From assembly GCA_028622995.1 (NCBI GenBank), contig JAJQJQ010000050.1:62001-126000 (forward strand): a DNA stretch of 64,000 bases. Reading direction: 5' to 3'. The DNA is from Panagrolaimus kolymaensis (taxonomy: Eukaryota > Nematoda > Chromadorea > Rhabditida > Panagrolaimidae). Below are positions 50,053-59,566 of this stretch, in pieces. The position numbers were made by a program, and so were the translations under genes. Position 1 is the first letter of the stretch; every line of letters starts with the position of its first letter. A model generated the notes under the pieces. It was not told the DNA's origin. It saw only the letters and a program-made list of their open reading frames with translations, and did no database searches.

Positions 50053-50430
50053 TGTTTTAGGAATGAGAACGCCCGATCTGCTAACCGAAATTTATGATTT
50101 TTTTTATTTCTCGCAATTTTGTTGATATTAGAGGGCTCTCTAGGGTCAATTTTTCATCGCATTGACGAATTTTTAAAAAAAATAGAAGGAAGTATAGAAA
50201 AAAAGTGCTTAATCACAACATTTTAAAAGTTCACAATGTCCCGCTGGGCGTTGCAGCAAGGTTACGCAATATTATGGCTATAAAAATCGTTTTCTCCATC
50301 CTCAATTACCTCTATGATTAAGCTAACTTAAAAAAATATCTTATTAAAATAGCATTATGCCGCTATGGAAATTTAAATATCCTGATTTTGAGCTAAATAT
50401 CATTTGCTAGAGGTTCTTACTTTTTGTTGT

Positions 50431-50510
50431 TTGTGTGGTGTAGTCGTTTACAGCGAAAATTTTGTGATATTGATGGTATGGGTTCGAAGTTTGAACTTTG
50501 CTTTTTTTTA
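50431..50510 (+). repeat. tRNA-Val-like pseudogene or SINE head
   Basis: TGGTGTAGTCGTTTACAGC closely follows the D-arm of eukaryotic tRNA-Val. A B box GGTTCGAAG (50481-50489) is at tRNA-like distance, and a run of eight T (about 50502-50509) could end pol III transcription. Acceptor, anticodon and T stems do not pair, so it is not a functional tRNA. Confidence 0.4.
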
Positions 50511-50747
50511 TAAATAAATTCGTATAGCCGGTAATATTATGTTAATATTATTATTTTTTAACTGTTAAAAATTTAAAAAGGTGTAACAGTTTTTTTCAGT
50601 GTAAATATAAAATTATTTATTGAAATTAATAAAAAATACGGCTGGATTTTAATAAAAGCTTTTAAAATAAAAGTAATAATTAAATACATATTTACATTAA
50701 AATATTTTTTACATTTTTCATTTTTTATTTTTAAAGATTAGATTTTA

Positions 50748-53513
50748 TTATTTTTTATATTCTTTGTACAATAATAAATATATTCTGTGTAAATTGTCGG
50801 GTATTTTGTTCATCTTTTTCGAAGTTTCGTCTTTAATATTTTGAAATGCTTGTTTTCCATTAACTGTATCACGTAGCCAAGCATAAAAATTTCCAATTGT
50901 TTTGCTACTATAAGGCTGTTGAATGGCTCCGATAAGAGTCCAAGTTTTTTCTGAAGTTATGAGAATTAGCTTTTAAATAAATTATTGGGGATATCCATAA
51001 GAAATGTCCGCTATTAAACTTACTTAGTATGCTTTGGTGATGTGCTTTATGACCTTGAATATTTGCTTCGTTTACAATTCCATTATTTTCATTATATCTT
51101 TCAAGTTTAACAAATAAATATCGTTCTTTATTTGTTAGTGGCCATGAAATAGTTCTTTCAACATTGTGTAATCCAAGGATATTACACTTTCGACAAAGAA
51201 TGTTATTTTGTCGGTGCTTTAATAATTCTAAAACTTCATTAAATGTTTTGGGCTTTGTGCTTTCTTTGGCTAATGGTAATTCAAGGACCATGGAATTTGT
51301 AATATCATGCCTTGTTTTCTAAAATTTTGTATTATTAATTTCCTTGAAATAAAGCTAAAATTACCATTTTACAATTATCACATGTGTAATAATCACTAAT
51401 GTTGAATAAAAATTGATTTTTAAAATCATCATTACAATTATCAAAAACCCATTGAATAAAAAGCCACGGATCAGCTTCTTCTTGCTCTGTTGTAAAAAGT
51501 TGCTTTAATTTTGTAGCATCTGGTGTTCGATTTGTTCCCAGAGCCAAATAAATACTTGATAATTCTGTGAGAATTTCATTATCATTTGGATGTTTCTTTA
51601 GGAATTCCATAAATTCCGGTATTTGCCTCAAAATTTGCACAGAGGAGTTTGCAAATGATAAAAATCTATCACCATTAACCAGTGACAATTTTAAAATATC
51701 TCCTTCATGATCTTGATGAATTGTTCCCATTGCTGGTTTGGGAGGAATTAACAGTGGAGCTGCAACGGCTTTTGATAGATCATTTGCTGGAGGAGGTTGG
51801 ATATTTGACGTTGTTTTTGGAATATTTGAAGTTGGTTGGGGTAATAATGGCATTTTATTTAATGTTAGAAGCCTATTGTATTCCTTAACAGCTTCTTTAT
51901 TCACCATCATACATCTTCTTTCAAAATAAGCAAGATGAAGACCCTTGAGATTTTTTACTCTTGATAATGCCACATAAGCTTGTCCTCCTGCAAAACAATC
52001 TTTCAAGAATAACAAAACATTATTACATGTGCATCCTTGAGCTTTATGAATTGTACACGCATATGCAACTTGAACAGGAAATTGACGACGAGTTACTTGC
52101 TTCGAATTAGTTTTGTCTGTATGGTACACAGCTGTTTCTCTTGAAATTGGAATTAATTGGCCAGGAAGATGGTCGAATTCAATGATTAGAGTATCTTCAT
52201 GTACACGGTTTTTATCATCCATATGGGGTCGATTAGTAGATATTATAGTTCTTAAATATCCAATAGCACCATTAACTAATCCACGTGCAACATCAATATT
52301 ATTTCTTAACATTACACGACAACCAATTGCGACTTTTAAAATTTCTGGCAATGCTGCTGTTTTACTTCCAAGTTGTTTTCTTAAAGTTTTTTCATCATCG
52401 TCTTCAACTGGGTTTTCTCCCACATTTTCTTTATTTTCATTTTCCTCACATTTTTGAATATTATTATTTTTTGCTGAATCATTTTTTAATTTTTTTGTAA
52501 AATCGTCTTTCTTTGAACTTTCCTTCTTTTGCCAAGGTTTTGATTGATTATCGGCGCTAAAAAATAAAAAGTTTAGAGGTTTTTAAAATATGTTTTTTAT
52601 AAAATTTATTTAAACATACGTTTTTAATTTTGGATTGCTATCATCGGCTGCTATAGTAACGACTTGTAAGCCAAGACGATTCATTACAGCATTATTAAAA
52701 GCAGCTCCATCAAGTTTTCTTGGAAATAATGCTAAGGCTTTTGGATCACGTTTAAGTAATTCAATATAATATTTTGCCATATCATCCATCGTCATTGGAG
52801 ATATTTTTGCTTGTGGAATTAATTGAGCTTCAAGTTCCTTAAAATTTTCTTCAGTTGCACATCCAATTCGGAAATTTTCAAGTATTTGTGCATATTTTAG
52901 GTCATCTTTTTGGCGCATATTTTCATTAAGCTCATTATAATTGAAGTATCTCCAAAGGTTAATACCAGCACCCATATGATTAAAATATCGGTCCGCCTGC
53001 TTTTGAGTTATTCCCGTGAACACTTGCCCATCTAATACCGGCGGGAGTTGACATAAATCGCCTAATAAAATAATATTGATACCGCCAAAAGGCTTTTTAT
53101 CACAACCCGTTATTTCTTGTAAACGAAGACTTATGCGGGCTAATAAAGAACTTCCAACCATGCTCACTTCATCGATAATAAGAAGTTTACATTTTGCAAA
53201 TAATAAATTTAGTTTTGAAGCGGTTGATTTGCTCATCGGCTTGTGATTCACACTTTCTCGAGTAATTCCAAGAGTATGATGGATAGTATTTCCACCAATA
53301 AGAATTGCAGCAAGAGCTGTAGGAGCTGCTAAAATTACTGGTGGACTATCATAATTGGAACCAGCAACTTGATATTCGTAAATAATGTTAGTTGCTAAAG
53401 TATGGACCAATGTGGATTTCCCCGTTCCAGCAAGGCCACTAATATATTCAAGAATTTGATCTGGTTGAGCTGTTTTTGATTCAGGTTTCCATTCTTCTTG
53501 TTGAAAGATTAAG
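50748..53513 (-). CDS. PIF1-type helicase fused to a ubiquitin-protease-like (pseudo-USP) domain
   Basis: Exons 52620-53513, 51365-52556, 51024-51318 and 50748-50950 join in phase to about 860 residues, open at the 5' end. PIF1 motifs: Walker A GLAGTGKST, LIIDEVSMVG (Walker B), LLGDLCQLPPV, ENMRQ, and the motif V-VI region AYACTIHKAQGCT...YVALSRVKN. From about residue 590 the sequence follows the USP (C19) fold: LVNGDRFLSFANSSVQIL at the Cys box, CDNC and CRKC zinc-finger pairs, then WTLIGAIQ...GNFYAWLRD...RIYLLLYKE at the His box. The Cys-box cysteine is Ser and the GHY histidine is Asn, so no protease activity is expected. A helicase of this type suggests a Helitron-like transposon. No Rep domain is attached and exon 1 lacks an obvious start, so it may be 5'-truncated. 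Confidence 0.78.
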
Positions 53514-53810
53514 CTATATGTTAAATAATTTGTTTTGTTTTTGTTTTTAATAAATATTTTGTTCTTTTATTGTATTATTTCATTTTTAAAATTTGATTGA
53601 TTTATTTTTAATATTTTTCTGACTTTTAACAATCAAAAATAATTTAGTAACAATTTTTGTTCATACTGAAAAAATAACGACTTCAAAAACCTTTTGAAAA
53701 CGACGATCTTGTAAAAAAAGGTTAACGAATTTTATTGTAACAAAAAAATATGTTTTTTTATTTTTTTTTTTGTTTTATCAACTTTGTTACTGTTGCAGAC
53801 GGCTCAAGAG

Positions 53811-54834
53811 ATTAGTGCACGAGAATTACTATGTAAAAAAACAAAAGGCTGTTCACGAAAAAACATTTAGACGGTAGAAGAGATTTAATTTGTTCTTTTT
53901 GGCTTTTAGACGGCTAATGAGATTAATTTTTCTATTAATTGCAATAAATTATTTTATGTGCTACACCGAAACGAACAGCCGCGCCCCGTCTGCTATTTTT
54001 ATAATTCTTTTTCTGTACCGCATATTTATTGTAAAGCTTAATTTTAACATTTTAAAAAAATTTTTTGGTGGTAGTTTTGGAGATCTAATCCAATTTAGAA
54101 CAAAATTTATAAAAAGTTTTGATTTTTAACTTTTGTTATTATGTTTCGATACTTCTTCGGTATAAGCATTCCCGCATTAAAAATTTTTTTTTTACATCTT
54201 TGAGTAATTCTAACTTTGTGAAACTGCACCACAATAAATTAATTATATCAAATTGCAAAATTTCAAAGAAGAAATTAAAAAGTATCCAAGATCCATTTAA
54301 GGTTTAAGAACCCATGAAGGATCAAAATTAATAAATAATCAAAGAACCATTAATGGATCTGGATCCCAAAAAAAAGATCATACCATTCATGAACATTGTA
54401 ATCCTAAATTTTTCAAAAATTTATTGTAAAAAAATACAAATAAAAATTCTAAGAAAAAAGAAAAGAAAAGGAAAAAAACGATTAAAATTTTTTATAATGC
54501 GGGAGTGCTTAATACCGAAGAAATGCCATAAAAGTTTTTTAAATTTTTGATAACTACAAAATCTTAAATTATTTTTTAATAAAATTTTTTTAAAATGTTA
54601 AAAATAAGCTTTACAATAAATATGCGGTACAGAAAAAGAATTATAAAAATAGCAGACGGGGCGCGGCTGTTCGTTTCGGTGTAGCACATAAAATAATTTA
54701 TTGCAATTAATAGAAAAATTAATCTCATTAGCCGTCTAAAAGCCAAAAAGAACAAATTAAATCTCTTCTACCGTCTAAATGTTTTTTCGTGAACAGCCTT
54801 TTGTTTTTTTACATAGTAATTCTCGTGCACTAAT
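53811..54834. mobile_element. Foldback element with about 250-bp inverted arms
   Basis: The left arm (about 53811-54064) and right arm (about 54577-54834) are almost exact inverted copies (a few mismatches seen), enclosing about 510 bp without a gene. The outer ends read ATTAGTGCACGAGAATTAC. The inner parts carry GCAGACGGGGCGCGGCTGTTC, a GC-rich island in AT-rich DNA. No clear target duplication; short traces of extended symmetry (CTCAAGAG) lie outside. A long-TIR MITE or foldback transposon is the best description. It lies about 300 bp beyond the 5' end of the helicase gene. Confidence 0.85.
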
Positions 54835-55025
54835 TTTAATGCTCTTGACTTTTGTTTGGTTTTCCCTAAAATCCACGAAATAAAATTCCATGCAAGCGTC
54901 AAAAACTTCAATTTTTTGTATTATTTTAGATGATAAAAGACATTTTGCCAAAAATCTTCTTAATTTTGCATATAAATTTTTCTTCTAATACATTTTTACT
55001 CTCTATTTTAAAGTTTATTTTTTCA

Positions 55026-56286
55026 ATGACCATAGAAAACGAAAACTTGATTTCCGACTTTCACCTTCTCTCTCTCCTTCAGCTTCAGGGTCTATCACAA
55101 TTTATTCAATCCCTCCTAGAGTCCCGAAATTTTCTCTCAGAAAACATAATTATTTATATTTCTAAAAATCCTAAATCTGTAACAGTATATAATAATCTCA
55201 TATATTTATGTAAATATTTTTATATCAAAAATCCAATTCTTACTTTTAATGGGTTATATTCTACTAATTCGTATAATTGCTGGAACACATTTGAATTAAA
55301 TGGAATCTCATATTCAAGTGAAATGCCAGTAAATTTTCCTATTAAAATTTGGGTAGATAATTATTTGACCGTTTATAAAGAATGTGAAATATTTACAATA
55401 GTTCCTAAAATTTATCGATGCTCTATTACCAAGTTATGTTTAAGTGATCAAATTTTAACTTTCGCTGAATACGATATTCTCGTTGCTTTGAAAACGATTG
55501 AATCGTTTGATTCGACCAAAACTCTTGTAATAAACAAAAAAGAAAAAATAATTGTTCCAATGGAAAAATTAATCGAAAAACTTCCAAATCTTAAAAAATT
55601 CGTTTATGTTATTTCTGATGGAAATGCGGGATCACAATGTATTACCGCCGAAACTGCTGACGAACTTAACAATATACCGCATTTTTCAAATTTAAAAGTT
55701 TTTAATATTCAAAATATCCCTGACGTTTTTAATTCTGAATTATTTTTTTATAAGTTAAAGGTGAGCCTTTTTTCTTTTGGGTTTGACGCTGAACAGGAAT
55801 GTTGGAAACAATTATGTTTTTAAATCTAAAAAGAGCAGTTTTTTAGATATCTTTAGATTCTGCATTTTTGTTTCTATCGAGTATTTAAAAACAATTTTAG
55901 AAAAAATTTTAATAAGTCAGAAAAAGCCTGTCAATCTTTTTTCGTCCAAAGTATTGTGTTTCTGGGCAAAGTATTTGTTGTAGGAAAAAATTTTAAAAAT
56001 TGTAAAGAAAGTGCTAGATTCTATGCCTCTCAATTATGCGAAGCTGACTAAAAATTTTTTTATTTTAAATATATTATAAAATGGATATTAAGCTTTATTT
56101 TACCGGCTTTATTTTTCACGCTTATAAGCAAAGACTTGAATCGTTTGTTAATGGTTTAATTGCTGCGGGTTTAAAAGAAAATCGACCATCATATTTTTTT
56201 TTCATGGACAGGATTCCGAAAATTACGAAACTTTTAAAGAACTTCAACAGGATTATGAAAAACGATTTAATTATAAAATTTCATAA
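55026..56286 (+). pseudogene. Broken paralogue of the 10.2-kb family gene
   Basis: The first part (55026-55760) is an intact 245-codon frame homologous to exons 1-2 of the 10218-11241 gene: the LSENIIIYISKNP module, CKYFYIKNPIL, and CITAETADELNNIPHFSNLK...FFYKLK, ending at a good donor (AAG|GTGAGC). The third-exon homology is displaced about 320 bp downstream (YKQRLESFVNGLIAAGLKEN at 56110-56180), lacks a usable acceptor, and changes frame at a run of nine T (56194-56202). Beyond the run the homologous frame continues HGQDSENYETFKELQQDYEK and stops at 56286. So it is either a pseudogene or a gene damaged by homopolymer sequencing errors. An upstream in-frame ATG at 54930 adds a hydrophobic stretch but no conservation. 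Confidence 0.65.
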
Positions 56287-56556
56287 TTATTCCATTGCTT
56301 TTATTTTTTTATCTCCAACATTTTTTTCTATTATTTTTTTTGTGACCATCTGACAATTTTTTTACGCAATGTATTATAAAGTAAAGTGGGATAATCATCA
56401 TCGTAAAATGGAGTTGGCGCTTACTTTATTTATTAAAAAAACAATGGCACATTATTAAAAAATAATTAATTAAAAGTATCAAAGTTAAATAAAAGATTAA
56501 ACAAAAAATATTATAGGAAGAAAGAAAGACAAAAAAGGGAAAATAACAAAATTAAT

Positions 56557-58961
56557 TTATGCCTTAAATACACCTGAACAATTTGAAGACCCGCAATAAC
56601 ATTTAAACGAAAGATTATTATCATGATGATTGGAAGAATATGAAAAAGTTAATTCTTCCCCAGCTGAAATATTTTTGGCAGCAAAAAGGCATACATGTGC
56701 ATCACAATTAGCTGAGACATAAATTTGTGTAACACAATTGGGATCGCATGCGTGATTAACATAACGCATAATGGAACCATATAATTCTGCATCCAAATAA
56801 TAATATTTTCCCAAAGCCATCGTATAAAATGCCGTGTCTCGAGATTTCCATTTTATATTATTTCTATCCCTTTGGCGCTTTTCTTTATCAGTAATTACTT
56901 CGCCACAATATTCACCTATGTAAGCACCCTAAAATTTAAATTATGCAAATTTTTATAAAAATTCATTCGAGAAAAAAAACGGACCATAGGGATGCCAACT
57001 TTACTTCTCAATCCATAGCCTCGATGAGAAGTGTAAAAAATTTCGAGGTCTTTGAACATATTTGATTTGTTGGCTATCAACCGATTGTTGCAACCACCGG
57101 GAACGATTTCACATGCTTTAGGACATTCAAGATAAATGTTTTTGTTCACGCAATCATCATATCCGCATCGATTGGGTTCATTTTCATTGCAAACACATAA
57201 ATCGCGAACTTTATGGTTTTTTCGATTACTTTCACGAATATCTTTTCTAATTTCATCGTCCATGTATCGATTGAAATCAATATTTTTAATTGCATTGTTT
57301 CGACTGAATTTCGCTGAAGAAAATTCTTCTGGGGCTGGCTGGATTTCAAACTGCACTTTTTTAATTTGGGAATATATGGATTCGTAGTCTAAAAAATTCA
57401 ATATTTATGAAAATTAGAAAAGATTTTTTGAAACTTACCATAAATTTTTTTTAATAATGGAAACGACATTCGATGTTTATGAAACCATATATTCTCAGTG
57501 AATGGCAAAGTTCGATAATGAGAAACTATGGAACATCGTTTGCTATCCTTTCCTTCAATCCATTGAATAGCATAAAATCCACATTTTATGTTACTTCTTT
57601 GCTTTTCAACCGGGTAATCTTCATTTTTAATTGCAATTCCAAGGTGGTATTGATAGCTGTCATATTGGGCATAAACATATTGTCCGGGAACGATAAAATT
57701 ACATTTAATACAAAAACTGCATCTTTCACCCAATGGATTATTTTGTCGATATGCATAAAATGAATGACATTTGGAATGAAAGCTTCGATTACAATTTGAG
57801 CAATCAATTAAAGGATGATCAGAATTTTTGGAATCATTGCACTCGAAGCAGTGATCTTTGGGACGATGTGTGAATTTTGTAGCTAAACAATGTCTGGGAC
57901 AAATAATAGTTTGAGTTTTTTCGTTTATGGCGCAACCAGCTGGAATGCAATTAGGATGAAATTTAATTTCACAATGAGAACAGGAAATAAGTTCTTCAAC
58001 TAAAAATTAGCTTATTTTAAGGTAATTTTATTTATAAAAATTTTTGCTTACAACGAAAGCAACGCTGATGAAGCCCATCAGCAAAACATTTTTGACAAAA
58101 ATGCAATGGACAAACAATTCCTTGATTGGTTTTCGCGTGGAAGGCAGTATAACCTCTGGAATTCATGGGTGCCAAACAATTTTCATGAAAGTTCGATTCA
58201 CATCCTTTTTGCGAACATTTTTGGTTTAATTCCTCGGGTTTTTGAGGTTGAAAACAAATAAAACATGAATTTGTTTTATATTTCTTTTTATTTTTTGGAA
58301 GGTTAAAAGATGGATAATCTTCTTTATGTCGATAAATGGTTTCAGAATCATAACAATCTGCGATGACATTAAATGGTTTTTCATTATGATGGATTAACAC
58401 TCGAACTAAATATGACAAATATAAATTTTCAAATGAAAAATTTTGCGGGAAAAATGAATTTAAAAATATTAAATGGCGCTTTTTGGAAAAAAACTTAGTG
58501 AATAAAAAATATTTACCATTTTCTGGAGTAAAATATCGCATTTCTAATTTTTCATGTGGCAAAAATTCTTCATCATCGCTACTATCACTATCAGTCCCAG
58601 CATCGATAGCTTCAATTTCAGCTTTTTTGAGAGTTTCAGATTCTGAGACAGTTAAAATTTCAGCTTTGTGTGTTTCAGTTTCTTGAGCCAATGGAATTTT
58701 GATAACTTTTGCAATATTCTTTACAACATTTTTATTAAGTTTTTTATTATTCAAAGCTTTTAAAACTTCTACCTCCTGAAATAAATGAAAAAAATAAAAG
58801 GTTTGCTAAAGAAACTAAAAGTTGTAAAAGCTTGCCTGAAGAGCTAAAAGAAGCTTTGGTGCCACATTCTCCACATCCTCGTTTTCAGGTGTTGTTTCAA
58901 GCCGAGCGAGTTTAGTATCTCTAACGTCAACTTCAGAATTACCCCTCTTTCGAGTTTTCAT
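56557..58961 (-). CDS. NSD/MES-4-type histone H3K36 methyltransferase
   Basis: Six exons (58836-58961, 58517-58775, 58052-58405, 57439-57999, 56985-57388, 56557-56928) give 649 residues. An acidic linker precedes a series of PHD/C5HCH-like zinc fingers (CFICFQP...CSQKGC...HENC...CPLHFCQKC; CSHCEIKFHPNC; CFECND...CSNCNRSFHSKC). Next come a PWWP-like segment (GQYVYAQYDSYQYHLGIAI), the AWS cysteines (CGYDDCVNK...ECPKAC...GGCNNR), SET (GAYIGEYCGEVI, RYVNHACDPNC, GEELTFSYS) and the post-SET CYCGSSNCSG. This order is that of NSD1-3 and C. elegans MES-4, which keep H3K36 methylated on germline genes. NHSC reads NHAC here, and FDYN reads FSYS, but SAM-site residues are otherwise present. Intron 1 is a GC-AG type (CAG|GCAAGC). 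Confidence 0.9.
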
Positions 58962-59566
58962 CCTCTGAAGAAGAATAAAGTTTGAAAAAAAATAAAGAAA
59001 AAAATAAAACAAAAGAAGATGCCTCTTTTGTCAAACGCAATAAAAATGCAACCCAAAAAGACTAAAAAAATTAGATTAATGGTGTTAAGTTTTTTTTAAT
59101 AACCCGTTTACAATAAGTAAAAAAAAAAACAAAGGCGAATAAAAAAGCCTTTCAGGGTAAACAATTTTAAAAATTACAACTCTTAAAATTTTTTGAAAAG
59201 GACACTATAAAAAGCTGACGCGCGATTGCTTTAGTTTTTTCTCTCTTTTTTTGGCGGGAAATGGCAACATGTTGCTCGGTGACTTTTTTTAGCGCCTGCT
59301 GATCTTGCGATAAAATAAGAGACTCTCTCAGTCAACGTTAGGTTCATTTGACATAATTATGGATTCATCCATGCTGGTTTTTTTTGTATTTTGCGCAACA
59401 TTGCGCAGCTGCAAAATTATTTTTTATGGCATAAAATCAAAAAAATATATATGTAATTTAATGCTTTTTTACTTTTCGTCTTTTTTGTAAAAATTATATG
59501 TTTTAACATTTAATAACAATAAAACTTAATTTATTAGAAATCTTTAACATTTTTTAGCAACCAAAA
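58962..59566. other. Upstream region of the methyltransferase gene
   Basis: 0.6 kb between the NSD-like start and the SLC5 stop (both minus). It contains the E2F-like site at 59250-59261 and a TATAAAA at about 59206. Otherwise AT-rich. Confidence 0.5.
59250..59261 (+). promoter_or_regulatory. E2F-type site
   Basis: TTTGGCGGGAAA is an exact E2F consensus match, about 290 bp upstream of the methyltransferase start, in DNA where GCGGG strings are rare. Consistent with cell-cycle or germline control; not proven. Confidence 0.45.

Larger units (their letters stand above)
49641..50747. other. 1.1-kb stretch with hairpin and tRNA-like repeat
   Basis: It holds the GC-rich hairpin at 50022-50052 and the tRNA-like sequence at 50431-50510, both annotated separately. 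Otherwise it is AT-rich without a supported gene. Confidence 0.5.

Noticed and set aside
50431..50510. A working tRNA-Val gene
   Set aside because: D-arm and B box fit, but acceptor, anticodon and T stems do not pair.
42417..53513. One large Helitron running from the helicase to the Rep N-terminus
   Set aside because: Both pieces are on the minus strand, but the helicase comes first in transcription order and the N-terminal fragment last, the wrong order for one gene, and NDUFA12 and an LTR element lie between them.
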